NCBI GenBank assembly: GCA_000827205.1
Contig: KN832574.1
Span: 233,491 to 297,490 of the forward strand
Direction: 5' to 3'
From: Plicaturopsis crispa FD-325 SS-3
Taxonomy: Eukaryota; Basidiomycota; Agaricomycetes; Amylocorticiales; Amylocorticiaceae
Length of the DNA: 64,000 bases
Under the pieces are notes generated by a model. The model was not told the DNA's origin. It searched no databases and saw only the letters and a list, made by a program, of their open reading frames with translations. Below, in pieces: positions 15,665 through 28,321 of the stretch. Made by a program: the position numbers and the translations under genes. Every line of letters starts with the position of its first letter. Position 1 is the first letter of the stretch.

Positions 15665-16904
15665 GGTGGATAGAGATTCTGGAGAGACAAGGAGTTGACA
15701 GTGTGCCGTCCGGAATCTGATATGCAACAGGAGATCTGTTCTGCAACAGGGAGAACACCAAGTCGAGCGACGAGATTCCCTGGCAGGACTCGAGCGCGCA
15801 CTCGCGCATTTATGCAAAATACGTCGTCCGGGCGTGGGTACGCAGAAGCGTCGATAACTGAATTACCCCGCGCCCGGGCGAAGATACGACAGTAGGCCCG
15901 CATGGCGGAAATGCCTTGGCAAAACTGGCTTGCGCGCAGTGGGGAACGGGAAGAAGCTGGTCCATGGGGGAGTTGTCCAGGTGTCGTATGGCAGGGCAAG
16001 ATCTAGGAGCACGACGCGAATGCTGCCAAAGTTGGTTCTGGTTTCAGCGGTGCGTCAAGGCCGGGTTCAGAATAGATGGGTCATAGTGCGTCTGCAGAGG
16101 AGGGCTACTCGGGCCGCGAGAACCCCCCGGACGCGGACGGGGCAGAAAGTACCGTGGAAGCGGAGACATGTGCAGTGCATAGAGCGCCGGACCCAGAATG
16201 AGCGAGGTTTCTGACCGTATATCGGAACTGCCATCGAGAAGGATGGCCTATCACACCGTGGATGGCCACGGGTTCGACGACAGCGTACCGAATACCATGA
16301 CCTCGTAAGATCAGAACGTTACTAACCTCAAAGCTAACAAGTTAGCAGTAGGCATCACAAACGGATTACAGCACAAAACCTAGAAGCAAGAGTCTAGCAT
16401 GCAGCTTGTAGGAGAGTGTTAACCAGCTCGAATTCGAATGTCAGTCTCCAGTATCGATCAGGGGGAAGTCAAACGCCAGCATCTGAGCACATATAGTACG
16501 AGGGGGCTCCAACCGGGTCAAGAACGCCTCAGCATGACAGGAATGACAGAGAAAGATGGTCGACGCACATTGCACAGTGTACAGAGATAACTAAGAAGCA
16601 CAGAAGCAGCGCCAAGAGAAGTTCGTGAGACAAAAAGTACAGGTCAGAGCGCGGGACGTACAAGTCGTATGTACAGCACCGCGCGCGCCAGCTCACTTGC
16701 CATGATGCAGAGTCTAAGAATGCAACTCACTGATATCGATATCCAGTACAGCCTTGTATGGGGTCATCGGAGAGCAGTATGTAGGCATTGTGGATGTCTC
16801 GGGTGAAACAGCTATGGAAGATGTAAATCTCAATCCTGTTGTGTAAGCAGGCATGACCCGTCAGACGAATTGAATACGCTGAGCTGATATTGACTCATCT
16901 TTGC
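15665..16904. other. Intergenic region between fungalysin and DML1
   Basis: About 1.2 kb. It holds the fungalysin promoter at one end and the 3' flank of DML1 at the other. No coding region, repeat or RNA gene was recognised in the middle. Confidence 0.4.
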
Positions 16905-19066
16905 CTACTCCTCGTCCTCCCCAACATCATCCTCACCCGCTTCCCACATCTGAGCGTCATCCGCGAAGCCGTCGTGTATGGTCCATAAATCATTGCCCAG
17001 CTCTTTCAGATCATCTAAATCAAACCCTGCGTCTGGTCTGCGCCGTCGAACGCAGTCCTCGGCCAGTGTCGCATACGCAGAGAAGAGGCTCCGGGTGCCA
17101 GATGCGCCAATGGAGAGCGATGATAGCGCTTTGACTGTTGGAAATTCGGCGGCGTGGATGCCCCGACGAGGAGGAGGGGGCGATTTGAAGAAGCGCGGGT
17201 ACGACGTCGGGAGGGCGTACGCGGGTGCATGTTTTCTAGATCCAAGTGGTCAGATGTGGCGCCCGGGAAGGGACAGGTGAGCACATACGCTGACAAGTAC
17301 GGATTATTGGACGACGCCCCGTTCCTCCAGGTGTCGTAGGCCTGAATGTCCGCGGCGGTGAAGCCTCTTGAGACGTCCGTGTAGGCAGACCATTTCTCCG
17401 CGCTGTTCTGCTGTCGCGCGGGATGTGGCGTCAGTATAGACAGAGATGCGGTTGAATGAAACGCAACAACCTTCACGGATGACAGGTTAGAGAAGTCGTA
17501 TACCCGAGCGTCGAATGTCTCTTCCAGTTGTGACGCGGAATCGAAAGGAAAGACGCCGCTCAGATGGGAGAAACGGGTAGTGCCTTGCCAATTTAATTGT
17601 GCGCATAGACTAGAGAGGTCTTCCCCTGAGCCTTTCATGCTGAGGTACTGCGTTAGCTAGAATATTCAGATGCAGTATCTCGGCCGTACCGTAGAGGTAA
17701 TGTTGCGCTCTCGATATGAGCTGACAGCACTGCCGATGTGTGGTACAAACTTTGTAGCTGATGATTTCAATTTGAGCTACGGTCAAGTGAACAAAACCGA
17801 GGAAGGAATCACATACATTTAGGTCCAATTCAGCATCCCATGAGCCGTCAGTCCAGGTCGAGGGAGATTGTATGGGAGCGTTCATCGACGAGAGCTCGTT
17901 GAGATTTCGTAGGCACATCGCATCGTTGAGGGCTTTCCGAACTCCTCGCACCTGCAAAAAAGATGGCGGTCAGCTAGGTGTATATGCGAGGGTACAATCC
18001 ACGTACGTCGTCCGCGTCAATTTCGCCTGGGATCGCGTCCGAGAGGAGAGGGAACGAGAGCGACGACAATTTGGTGTACTCGTCACGAAATGCGGTCAGG
18101 AATGCATCGGTGAAAGAGCCGAAGGTAGAGATGTCGTGCATGACTTGGATTCCCTGTCATTGACCCAGTCAGATTCTGCCGTGTCTCCTGGCGAAAAACA
18201 GGAAATTTGCAAATACTGTACCTGGAGGGAGTCACATTCTTCCACGAATGGCCGCAGCGACTCATCCATGAGCTCCGTATCCTTGACGCATGCGCGTATG
18301 TCAGACTTCGTGCCCGAAGATCGCATGAAAGTACCAACCTACCTCGTCATATCGCTGGAAGATTTCTTGGCCATGGGCCCAGTTACCCTCTACATCCTCC
18401 CATTCGGGGACATCCGCCAGCCGTTGGACTGTCCGTGGTATATAATACACGCGATTGAAATCAGACCAAAAGCGAATATCGGGATCCGCATCGTCAGCTT
18501 CAGTGTTTTCAGAGTCGCCTGCCCCTTCGTCGTCCATACGATCCTGGTATTTGCTTTTGGGAACAGGGTCCTGTCGGTATTCGACAACATCACCATTCCT
18601 GATGCCAGATGAATGTGATGAGCAAAATACGCGCGTAGGGAAAGCATACCACGGAGAGGTTATCTCTGCGTCATCGGGCTTGTCGATGGTCTCAAACAGA
18701 GCCGTGTTCTTGGCAAGAGTACCAAAATTTGCTGCACGTCGTAATTACATTATCAGCAGTAAGTCATTTAATGACGCAGGGAAACGACGCGTACTTTTTC
18801 TGTCGAAAACAAGTAGACGAGGGCATAGAATAGGCTCCCTCTAAGTCAAAAATGACGACTCCGTCGCGTCAAGTTCGGTTAAATCAAACGCGAGAAGTGA
18901 TACCACAACATACCTTGTCTGTCAGACCTTCTCGAAATGAGATGTCATGTGAGACGATTGGGTCTTCGTCGTCGCCGTATGTGAAATAACTTTCCTGTGT
19001 ATTCCAGAAATGGGTTCCGACGTAGTTCGCGAGAGATCCTGCTTGGATGTAAAGTATTTCCTTCAT
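16905..19066 (-). CDS. DML1: Misato/DML1 family protein (mitochondrial inheritance, tubulin-like)
   Basis: The N-terminus MKEILYIQAGSLANYVGTHF followed by WNTQESYFTY is the signature of the Misato segment II tubulin-like family, needed in yeast for mitochondrial DNA inheritance and morphology. Further blocks are FREGLTDK, the region DIRFWSDFNRVYYIPRTVQR, EWEDVEGNWAHGQEIFQRYD and the DML1-type tubulin domain continuing through ASQLEETFDARVYDFSNLSS. The C-terminus is strongly acidic (MWEAGEDDVGEDEE) and directly precedes the stop at 16905. About ten exons, total length in the 480-520 residue range expected. The start at 19066 is fixed by the conserved first residues. Confidence 0.85.
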
Positions 19067-19678
19067 GCCGATGTGTCAACGAGGTTTGGGGTAGAGCCCC
19101 GATAGATTCGTTCAGCGCACGAGCCCCTCGTCTCTATAGGACAGCTATAAGATGTCGGTGCTCGTACGTTCGTCGTTCAGTGCTAAGACTTGAACGACAG
19201 CTGAGATCTGAGATCAAGAGGAAAAGTTCGCGACTTGGCGACAAAGTACAAAGATTTTGCCACGTGCGCCCGACGTCGCCGACGCTTCGTCTGATATTGC
19301 GGCGCACCGAGCAGTGCTGCACGGCTTTCTCAGTTCTTTCTCTTTTACCAAGTCCTGCTTTCCTTGCTTTCGGCTTGATTTCTTCAGTCCGACTGGCAGT
19401 AGTCTGTATCGACCGAAATATCAGTTCTCGCTGTCGATACGGATGTTATCGGGGCGACTCTAAAGATATACAAACCGACGTAACCGTACCCTACATTCCC
19501 ATCGCGCATCGACTGCGCAACGGCAGGAAATCCCACCCCCCGCTTGTAAACATCGCCATTGGCATCTGTGGCGCTTAGGCTGTGAGGATCCTGCAAATTT
19601 GTAGGCTATTCCCTGTAACCGTCTGCCCGAGAAACTTCCCGGCTCACACCGTTGATAACAGCACAAGCGGCACACGAC
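19067..19678. other. Divergent intergenic region
   Basis: About 0.6 kb between DML1 and the divergent membrane-protein gene, holding both promoters. No further gene or repeat is recognised. Confidence 0.4.
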
Positions 19679-20511
19679 ATGTCTTCGTCGACCACCAACC
19701 CCAGCTCGTCCAGCACGACAGCCAGCCCCTCTACATCGATGTCGTTCACACCCCCTTCCCAGGCCCCCAGCTTGACCAGTAGCGCCAGCGCTTCCTCAAC
19801 ATCGGCTGCTGCAGACATAAACCCACCGTCCTCAAATGGGTCCTTATATCGTGCGTATCCCACTTCTCACAGCCCTGTACTGCAGTGCATGACGGGTACA
19901 TCGCACAGTGTACACCTTCTTGGCAACGCTTGTGCTGCTGCTCGCCATATCCTCTACCATCGTCGCGCGCTCGCTCGTCCTCCGCAGACGCCACAGGCGC
20001 CTTATCGAGGAAGCGATCCGCAACGGCACATGGGTGCCGCCACCGCAGGGCTCGCGCTCACGGCGCGATATCGGGGAAAAGCCAGTCATGTGGGATGCGT
20101 GGGTCGTCGGGGCGGACAAGACCGGGGACGAGGATCTCACGGTGCGTCTAGCAAATTGCTTACTCCAATGCCCGCACATACTGATATGCAAATTTCCAGC
20201 CGCTAGCGGCGCGCTACATCAAGGATGATGCGCCACCACCCTCAGACACGAAGGCTACCCCTCCAACACAGGACGCGTCGGTCCCACGCCGTGCGGCCAT
20301 ACTGCCCTGGCGGCGCCGACCCGAGACCCCCACCCCTGCGGCTTCGGCTCCCGTCCCCGAAGAGACAGACGCATCCCCGCAGCAGATCCGGGTGTCGGTC
20401 CTGATCGCGATGCCGACGCCGACGCCACTGCCTGCGGCCAGCGAACACGCGGAGGAGAGGGAGATCCCGGTGCTGGAGTTCGGCGTGTGTGAGCTTGGCC
20501 TGCGGAATTAG
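19679..20511 (+). CDS. Single-pass membrane protein, serine/threonine-rich ectodomain, unknown function
   Basis: Three exons fit well: 19679-19850, 19909-20141 and 20200-20511. The N-terminal exon is almost entirely S, T, A and P (MSSSTTNPSSSSTTASPSTS), likely O-mannosylated and outside. One transmembrane helix follows (TFLATLVLLLAISSTIVA), then a stop-transfer RSLVLRRRHRRLIEEA and a tail with NGTWVPPP, PVMWDAWV and a conserved-looking end, EIPVLEFGVCELGLRN. No clear signal peptide, so the helix probably acts as a signal anchor. Similar architectures are common among uncharacterised basidiomycete proteins. I know no function. Confidence 0.7.
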
Positions 20512-21207
20512 CGGTTGATCTGCGGAAATGCATATTGGACGCCTTGTACGCTTTTACGCTTTCTCACGTACTTTTGGGTTGGGGCTGTCTGATATGTTTT
20601 GCAATAGACTACATACACAAATTATTTGCCCTGTACCCTTTGCGTTGTACTCATGTATACACGATTCTACCCGACCACTTTTATGCAGCAACGACGGACG
20701 TCACGTCACGGACCTAAACGCGTCAGACCTGCTTTAATGCTTATGGCCCGCGGGTCTTCGCGCTACAGCGTTCCGGGATTGGCCATCGTACATAAGTACA
20801 TATCGGACGATCAGTTCGTCGTCCTGCTCTGCTCCTGCGGGTGCCATCGCATCGATTGCGTTCGAAGGAGCACCGACGCCTAGGAGGAACCTTGGAGGAA
20901 CTTCTGTGGCAGCAATCGATGCCGCTGTTATTCCGGGCGCGAACGTGCTTCAACAGGCTTCAGAAAGATCATACCTTGCCTCAATCGACGACATGATAGA
21001 GCAAACGACCAGGAGATTTCTCGATAGGAACTCTGCACTTCAAGAAACGAAAGCCCCTGACCGAACATGACCGCGAAATTGCTAGTTGTGACGTCGATCG
21101 ATATCACATTTCCTTGGATTTCCTTGCTATAACTTTCTGCTTCCTACTTCCATGTCGCCTTCAAGCCTCTTTGTATAACTGTACTTGTTCTGTGTATATC
21201 GCTCGCG
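20512..21207. other. Intergenic region
   Basis: About 0.7 kb between two genes on the same strand. Nothing recognised beyond the presumed promoter of the trehalose-complex gene. Confidence 0.35.
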
Positions 21208-24200
21208 ATGAGCTCGAATTCGCTGCGAAACCACCGCGTCATCGTCGCCTCGCTTTTCCTACCCAAAACCGCTGTGCTGGGCGAATCGCCGCCCCCCACA
21301 CCACCCACTCACAATGAGCGCGAGACGTTGACGCCGCCCATTTCCCTGCCCGAGGCAACGTTCAGGAACGAGGGCAAGCCGCCGGTGCGCCCGAGTACGA
21401 AGCATATGAACACCGCGACCGTCAACGTTCCGCTGAGGAGCATCATCGACGATCTCAAGGACAAGGTGCGTACGACGCAAATTGCAACGTACCTAGGCTT
21501 ACCGCAGAGCAGACTCGTGCGCAGTCGAAATCGCAGTCCGCGTCGGGGACGCCCTCGATTGGCAGTCCCGGCTCAGACAAGATCAATTTCCCGTTTCTGC
21601 TCGACCGCGTCAACTCCACCCTAAACGCCATCTCGGAGGCCCCGCCCGCGCGCCCGTTCCCGACCTCGCGCAAGGCCCACATGACCCACACGGAGCACAT
21701 CCCCTCGCGCGTCCAGCGCAAGCACTCGCGCTCCTCCTCCCGCCGCGGCGAGAAGGACATCTCGCAGTCCGCACCCTTCAACCAGCCCTGGCACTTCGAG
21801 CCGAACCCGCACTGCAACGGTGGCCTCAAGAACGCCGTCCAGAGCGCCGGCGACAAGCTGCGCAGGAAGCTCTGGGTCGGCGCGCTCGGCACAGAGACGG
21901 ACTCGTTTAGCGACGGCCTCAGGAGCAACATCGACCGCCGCATGCTCCAGCAGTGCGACAGCCTGCCCGTGTGGATCCCCGACGCAGAGTTCGAGAGCTG
22001 CTACGACGAGTTCTGCCATCAGGTGCGCCTTGCTTTTTCTTCTCTCCTGCTCTGCGCGTAGGAGACGAGCGAGCGCCAGGTGCTGTGGCCGTGTCTCCAT
22101 TACGCGATCCCGGACGCGCCCAAGACGAAGCTCTTTTACGAGTCCGCGTCGTACAAGCAATACGTCGCGGTCAACCGGCGCTTTGCAGACGTCATCATCG
22201 CAAACTACCAAGAGGGCGACATAGGTGCGTCCCCCTTCGAATACCCTCGTTGCCCCCGGCTGATCAACCTTGCAGTCTGGGTCAACGACTACCACCTGAT
22301 GCTGCTTCCGCAGATGCTGCGCAGCTCGCCCGACTTCCCGCAGAACGCGCCCATCGGCTTCTTCATGCACGTCGCGTTCCCATCGTCGGAGATCTTCCGC
22401 TGCCTCTCCGTGCGCGAGTCCCTCCTCCGCGGGCTCCTCGACGCGGACCTCGTCGGCTTCCAGACCGCGAGCTACGCGCGCCACTTCCGGCAGACGGTCA
22501 GCCGTATTCTGTCCCTCGAGGCGCTTCCGAAAGGTATCCAGGTCGAGGGAGGCGGGAACAACCGCTTCGTCGACGTTGGCGTGTTCCCTATGGGCATCGA
22601 TGTCGCGGCTCTGACCGAACGCAAGTACGTGACCCGTCTTCCACAGTAGGCTATTCCTCATGTACTAATGAATGCCACAGGCGCGAGCCGGAAGTCCTGG
22701 ACTGGGTGCAGAGTCTCAAGCAGCGCTACGCGGGGATGAAGATCGTCGTCGGTCGCGACAAGCTCGACGAGATCCAGGGCGTGAAGTACAAGATCAAGGC
22801 GTTTGAGGCGTTCCTCGACAAGTACAAGGAGTTCCAAGGGAAGGTCGTGCTCATCCAGGTTGCACTGCAGACGACCGAGTCGAATGAGCTTGCGGGAGAT
22901 GTTGCTGACACCGTGTCGCACATCAATTCGCGCTTCTCGACCCTGACGTATCAGCCCGTCGTTTTCCTGCACACGCAGGACCTGACGTTTGCGCAATATC
23001 TTGCCCTGCTGACCGTGGCAGATGCGTTCTTAGTTACAAGCTTACGAGAGGGCATGGCTTTGAGGTATACACTTTATCATCCTCCGGGGGACCCAGACGC
23101 TCAACGCTTGGCTTCAACAGAACGCATGAATTCGTAGAATGCCAAGAAGACCGCCATCGGCCTCTTATTCTGAGCGAGGTGCGCTTGCATGGAACATCTG
23201 TTCTCAAAATTGCTAACGGCTACTGCAGTTTACGGGATCATACAGCTACAGCGGCTTCAGGTCGTGCATCGCCATCAATCCTTGGGATATTCGCGGCACA
23301 GCCAAGGCCATACATCAGGCCTTGACGATGAGTGACGATGAAGCGACGTCCCGCTGGGAGGTGCGTGCTCGTCATTTTCATGTTCCTCTATAAGCTAAAC
23401 GAGGGCATTAGGATCTTCACAATCACGTTGTGACCCAAACCGCACAAGCCTTCGTCAGCTCGTTCCTGACTCGTTGTCTCCGCGCCAGCACCGAACACCT
23501 GCAGGCGGATCTTTCCGCCGTCCCTCGCCTTGACATTGCTCGTCTATTGCCAAAGTACCGCCACTCGCGCAAGCGGCTCCTGCTCATTGACCTCGAGAGC
23601 ACGATCTGGAAGCGCGACCTCACGCGCGAGGGACTGCTCAAGCCGTTCTCGCCCCCAGACGATGTTATAGCCTTGCTCAATAAACTGGCCAGCGACCCGA
23701 AGAACCAGGTATGGCTACTGAGTGGGCTCCCCGTCAAGGGGAAGCTGGATACGATCGCGGAGAAGGTGCCCAAGATCGGGATTGTGTGCGTGTCTTTCAT
23801 TGCAAGTTACTTGTAGTCCGTGCTGACGGCGTTGATAGCGCGGAGAACGGATGTTTCCTGAAGACAGCGCCTACCCGCCACGCTCCCTCTACGTGGATCA
23901 ACATGGTATCGAATTTCAACCTAACCTGGAAATCTGCCTGTGTCGAGATCCTCAATTATGTGCGTAGCTCTTCCATGATATACATTGTCTATTGATTTAA
24001 CATCACTGATGTATATCTTTAGTTTACGGAACGCACTCCAGGCTCCTTCGTCGAGGACCGCGAGGCCTCCATCGTCTGGCGCTTCTGGACGGATCCGGAA
24101 GACGCTGCAGCCGACAACCACGACTTCCAGTGGGCGCGGCGCCAGGCCGCGGAGGCGCAGAACCACATCTTCGACTCGCTCGGCGAGCGCTACGGGCTGC

Positions 24201-24535
24201 GCATCATCCCGGGCAAGAACAGCTTCCTCGTGCTCCCGAACAACATCTCGCGCTCCACCGCCGTCGGCGCGATCCTCCACCCCGGCGGGCCCGCGCACTC
24301 GCCCCTCACGGGCCGCGCGGCGTGGATGACGGCGGACAACGCGGACCTGGATAGCGTGACGGGTGATATCGACCTGGTGTTCGCGATTGGAACGGACGAG
24401 AAGCTGCTGAGGAGGCTGAACGATATCGATAATGCGGAGACGTGCTCGGTGAGCGAGAAGGGCACGGATGCGAAGTGGAAACTTGAGGCGAAGGACGCGG
24501 CTAAGATCTTGTGGCAGCTTGCAGGTGCTGTTTGA
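21208..24535 (+). CDS. Trehalose synthase complex subunit, Tps3/Tsl1-like (GT20 plus degenerate phosphatase domain)
   Basis: Bifunctional-architecture protein of trehalose synthesis. A long S/P-rich N-terminal extension carries basic phospho-type motifs (VQRKHSRSSSRRGEKD). The GT20 domain shows LWVGALGTETDSF, VLWPCLHYAIPD, YKQYVAVNRRFADVI, VWVNDYHLMLLPQMLR, GFFMHVAFPSSEIFRCL, LVGFQTASYARHF and LVTSLREGMALR. The C-terminal HAD-type phosphatase domain lacks its active-site motif: LLIDLESTIW replaces the catalytic DxDGT, and late motifs are also altered (FAIGTDEKLL). That pattern fits the regulatory subunits Tps3/Tsl1 rather than the active phosphatase Tps2. It is inferred to bind the Tps1/Tps2 complex in the cytosol. 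About ten exons. Starting at 21208 avoids an otherwise truncated N-terminus. Confidence 0.85.
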
Positions 24536-24874
24536 ATTATTAGGGATCGATATGCTAGACTGCTAAGGGCCAATTTTGTAGACCAAGATGTATGTATAAA
24601 CTGCTTGTTTTTTGGGCGGCCAACCTGTGTTAGCTGTCAGCGCAACGACTCTTGCAAAAATCTTCCTCTTATCCTCGCCCGACGCCGGAGCCGCGCATTG
24701 AGCAGTGTTGCCTACCCTACGCCCAATGATGTGCAAAGCAGGATCAGCGATTTATTCGCTGCTGCACTGGCATGCCCTTCAGCGCATTGTCATTTGGCGA
24801 CTAAACATAATAGAATTTCCATATACCCTAATCGTGCATGATCGCATGTACATACCCTACCGCGTCCAGCTTCT
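24536..24874. other. Convergent intergenic region
   Basis: 3' flanks of the trehalose-complex gene and of the nuclease-like gene. No feature recognised. Confidence 0.35.
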
Positions 24875-26593
24875 TCAAACCCTCGTACTCCTGCTTGGAC
24901 CAGCCGCCGACGGTCCACCACCGTCACCATCATCATCTCCATCCCTATCAGCCCGCCTAGTAAATCTCTGAAGAGCAGATCCATCCTCCAGTCTCATTCG
25001 CTTGGACACCTTCGCCTTCGGAGTTCGGCTAGGCCCCGCTTTCGATGGACTATCGTCGGTGTCAGTGTGGTCTCCGGAAGCGGTGCGACTACGTTTGTTC
25101 GAAGTTCCCCTCGAAAGCCTGCTGGGACCAGCCTTGGACGGCGTATCATCTCTGTCGGTCTGAGATCGTGTCCTGGCGCCCGTTTGGGTGGTCTGCCGTC
25201 GGGGTCTAGGTGTGGCCTCGTTGGAGGTATCCTGGGGGGCGTTATCCGGGGGGGCGTTATTCTGAGGGGCGTTATTCTGGGGGGCGTTATTCTGGGGGCC
25301 GTCGACAACACTGAAGGGTTAGAATCAAGGTCAGCACACAAGGCATATGCTTATAACCGACACCGCGAGTGCTTACTCAGTACGTGCGCCTGGTTTATTC
25401 CCAGGGTGCACCCGCCCAATTATGTGTCTCATATCGGGGTCTGGTGTCTTAAAATCAGAGTCCGGAATGGCGCCCATGGCTTGGGCCATCCAAGCAAACA
25501 CATGCGCTGGCGTTATATGCTCGGAGTCGTAGGTTTCCGACATATACAGAATGTTTTTGTCGTTGACCCGCTTCAGGAAGAAGAAGATGGTTGAAATGTA
25601 GGAGGAAAGGATGGCATATTGGACGTTGTAGCTAATCATTTGCGAAAAGACCTGGTCAAAATATGCAAAATCAGGTTTGTGACCGATGACCGAGACAACT
25701 TGGATAGAAGAAGAGGCTAACTTGTACAAGAATCCTCGTATCCTTCGGCACATGGCTTCCGTCGTTGACTGGCCAGTCGAAAGGCACAGCCAGCGGTCGC
25801 CGAGGATCATCAGGGTTGTTGCGCACCGTTTGAAGAGATTGAAATGTGTTAGCTGGGCAAGAATTGTCCGTCTTCAATTCTTCGGTCAGGGTCATAACCA
25901 CACCATCCCAGAGCCCAAAATCAGGAGTCGGAAACCCCTTCTTTCCGTGGCACGAGGATATCCCAAGGTTCGCATTGAAGGGGTTCGACTCCTCGGTGAG
26001 TCGATTGGCGATACGCGCACGGAGAGCGTGGAGGGCTGGTTTATTGAGAATATCATCGAACCATTTTGAGCTGTCGGGCTCGCCGTGGATGATCTTGGGC
26101 ATCCCCAAGTGGGTGCCCTTTGGAGAGACTTTGTAAAACCACCACGCATGCCGTTTCGATTTGTCGTCGACTTCAAGGTGATTGACCCATAAACGGGCCT
26201 TAGGGAGGAGCTGTTCGACAAGACTGCTCTGAAAAACGACGCCGTCCAACTTTTGCTTGGAGGTGTAGGCGTATTCGAAGCCGGCGACATCGCGGGTGCT
26301 GCTAGCGGTCTTGGAGCTATACATGGGGGGTCGAGGGAATGGCGGAGTCGCATATAGAAGGTCGAAGAGTTTGGTTTTCATGGCGTCGACGAATAGAGTG
26401 GGGCGAGTATGGTGCAAGGCTGCGATGAGGAAAATCCTAAGGCATCTAATCGCTATTTAATGGTGACATGGAAATACAACACACCGGAAAGCACTGCAGA
26501 CATTACAATAAAGAATGTGATACCTTCGGATAAGCGGTCGAGTTGCCACAAAATAGCGTCCCCCAAGATGGCGAGTCCGCGGGGGAGAACCAT
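24875..26593 (-). CDS. Basidiomycete accessory protein with PD-(D/E)XK nuclease-like pattern
   Basis: Four exons join in frame. The start at 26593 (MVLPRGLAILGDAILWQLDR) is a best guess; an upstream exon is possible. The central region has FPTPDFGLWDGVVMTLTEEL followed by KTD, an aspartate then ExK spaced as in PD-(D/E)XK folds, and after the intron QMISYNVQYAILSSYISTIF followed by FFLKR, the helix-plus-strand pattern common after that motif. This is pattern reading, not a proven domain. The tail is low complexity and basic with a nuclear-targeting look: QNNAP repeats, two copies of SPSKAGPSR-like sequence (TPSKAGPSR and SPSKAGPSR), and KAKVSKRMRLEDG. Such tails are typical of large accessory families in mushroom genomes. 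It is divergent from the kinase-like gene, 594 bases away. Function unknown. Confidence 0.6.
25231..25300. repeat. 15-base tandem repeat encoding QNNAP units
   Basis: About five copies of a 15-base unit (minus strand CAGAATAACGCCCCC and variants) within the tail exon of the nuclease-like gene. In the reading frame of that gene it gives QNNAP, QNNAP, QNNAP, PDNAP, QDTSN. As an in-frame coding minisatellite, it should vary in copy number between strains. Confidence 0.8.
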
Positions 26594-27094
26594 CCTGCGC
26601 AGCGAAGGATCAAACGACGACACAGGCGGTAGGTAGGGCCATGATGGATGTTCCTGGCCCCTGGGGCTAAACAAAATGGGAAACAGATAAACAAAAAACA
26701 AGAAAATACGAGAGAAGACTTGCCTAGACTAGAACGGGATAGACGAGAAAACAAAAGACTGAGTCCACAGGCGCCCATAGGCGCCCATAAGGACCTACGA
26801 CCACCTGATTTTCTGTTGTTAGAGATAAGTACCGTCTCGGTGGTATGCAACAACATGCGAGGCTGAGAGCTATGCAAGAATGATGCGTAGTCAAGCAAAC
26901 CTACAATCTCTGTTCTCACGAACGTCTAACAAAGGATTGACCAGCAAAATGAGGACGAGCCCAAGTTGAAGAACAAGAGTCCAAGTCAGACTCGGAGGAG
27001 AGAATATTATGTAATAGCTCCGATTCTGAATCGATGCTCTTTCGGTGTCACGCGATTGCATGTTCAGGCGCCAAAGTTTAGAAACGTCGCTTGT

Positions 27095-27174
27095 CTTATA
27101 ACTTGATTGTGAACGTTCACGCAGCTTTCTTCAACTTGCTTTCCATTTCCCATTGCACCTACTAGTCTCCTCCA
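27095..27174 (+). repeat. 5' flank of kinase-like gene, copied at 451-530
   Basis: This stretch ends 14 bases before the start codon of the kinase-like gene and is the match of the inverted copy at the left end of the window. It probably contains the core promoter and 5' UTR. Confidence 0.75.
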
Positions 27175-27187
27175 TCACTCAATCCTT

Positions 27188-28321
27188 ATGTCTACTCGCG
27201 AATACTCAAAGCTCGAGTTCACGGACCCCCAAACCGGAAAGTTTTATTCTCTCTCGAATTCACGACATCGCGCCACTCGTGCGACGACCACCGGTCCATC
27301 TGCGACAGCTACCATCATCCGCACCATCCACGACACCAGACATTCCATCGTATATCGGGCCTCTGTGAATGGTCGCGAGGTCATACTCAAGTGCTCAGTG
27401 TACAGTCCACTAAGGGACTGCTCTTATACGGACCTCGAACGCGAGGCTGAGACATATCGAAACGCATTAGCGAAGCTGCAGGGGAAGGTCGTTCCTCGCT
27501 CATATGGTTTCTATCGGTCTCCCGACGATGCTGAGGAAGCAATCTGCTGCCTCGTGCTGGAAGACTGTGGTGACATGGTTTACTGCTTCTACGACTTGCC
27601 GGCCGATGACCAGTGCGTATCATGTTTATGTTAATCATACCAGATCCCTGACATGCCGCACAGACTCGAGATCATGCTACATGTCAAAGCGCTGCATGAC
27701 AAGGGTCTTGCGTTGCGAGATTTCGCCGAGAGGAACGTCGTCTGTCGAAATGGCGACTACCGCCTCATCGACTTCCACGACACGGACAATCACACCTGCG
27801 AGTGGAATGGTGACTTGCATGTGGGCAAAGGGACGCCAGTGGGTCTAATATGTCGGTACATGCTTGATTGTGGTCTTGACATGCATTTTTGGCCGCCCCG
27901 TGAGTCTACTGCCTTCATTCCGCGCCCCGGTACACTCACGACTGACACATCGCTTCATCGACAGAGCTACCGCCTTCCGTCTACATAGGCAAGACACGCG
28001 TCCCGGCAAAGTGGTACCCGTCCCAAACAAAAATCAACGAGCTCTTGCAGGATCTTGACGAAGAACTCATCGGGAGCAACTTCGACTTCGTGCAGGAACA
28101 TCTGCTGTGCTATCAAGAGGACGTAGTCGCAGGTCGGAAGCCTGTTAGTGTGAAGGAGTTTAGACGGCGTGTATCTCAGCTCCCGTTCAAGATGAAGAAG
28201 GGACGTTTCGTGCTTGGTGAGTTCAATCATCAGTGATCACGGTGCTGAGGAGTCGATGCTGACCGTCCTTGATACTTTAGGTGACACCAATAACACGATT
28301 TATTATGCGACGGCGTATTAA
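27188..28321 (+). CDS. Atypical protein kinase-like protein, basidiomycete-expanded type
   Basis: Four exons join in frame and give about 290 residues, little more than a minimal kinase fold. N-lobe: SIVYRASVNGREVILKC with the candidate ATP lysine at about residue 68, then an acidic helix, LEREAETYRNALAKL. The catalytic loop is LHDKGLALRDFAERNVV, with leucine in place of the histidine of HRD and arginine two residues before the asparagine. The metal motif is LIDFHD rather than DFG. The C-terminal part holds YIGKTRVPAKWYPSQ and ends NNTIYYATAY after a last short exon. It may have altered or no catalytic activity. I recognise the general type from large mushroom kinase-like families but cannot name a substrate. 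Confidence 0.7.

Noticed and set aside
21621-22661. Minus-strand 346-codon open frame over the trehalose-complex gene
   Set aside because: It lies opposite strongly conserved GT20 exons and reads as R/E/V/L-rich antisense, with no family resemblance.
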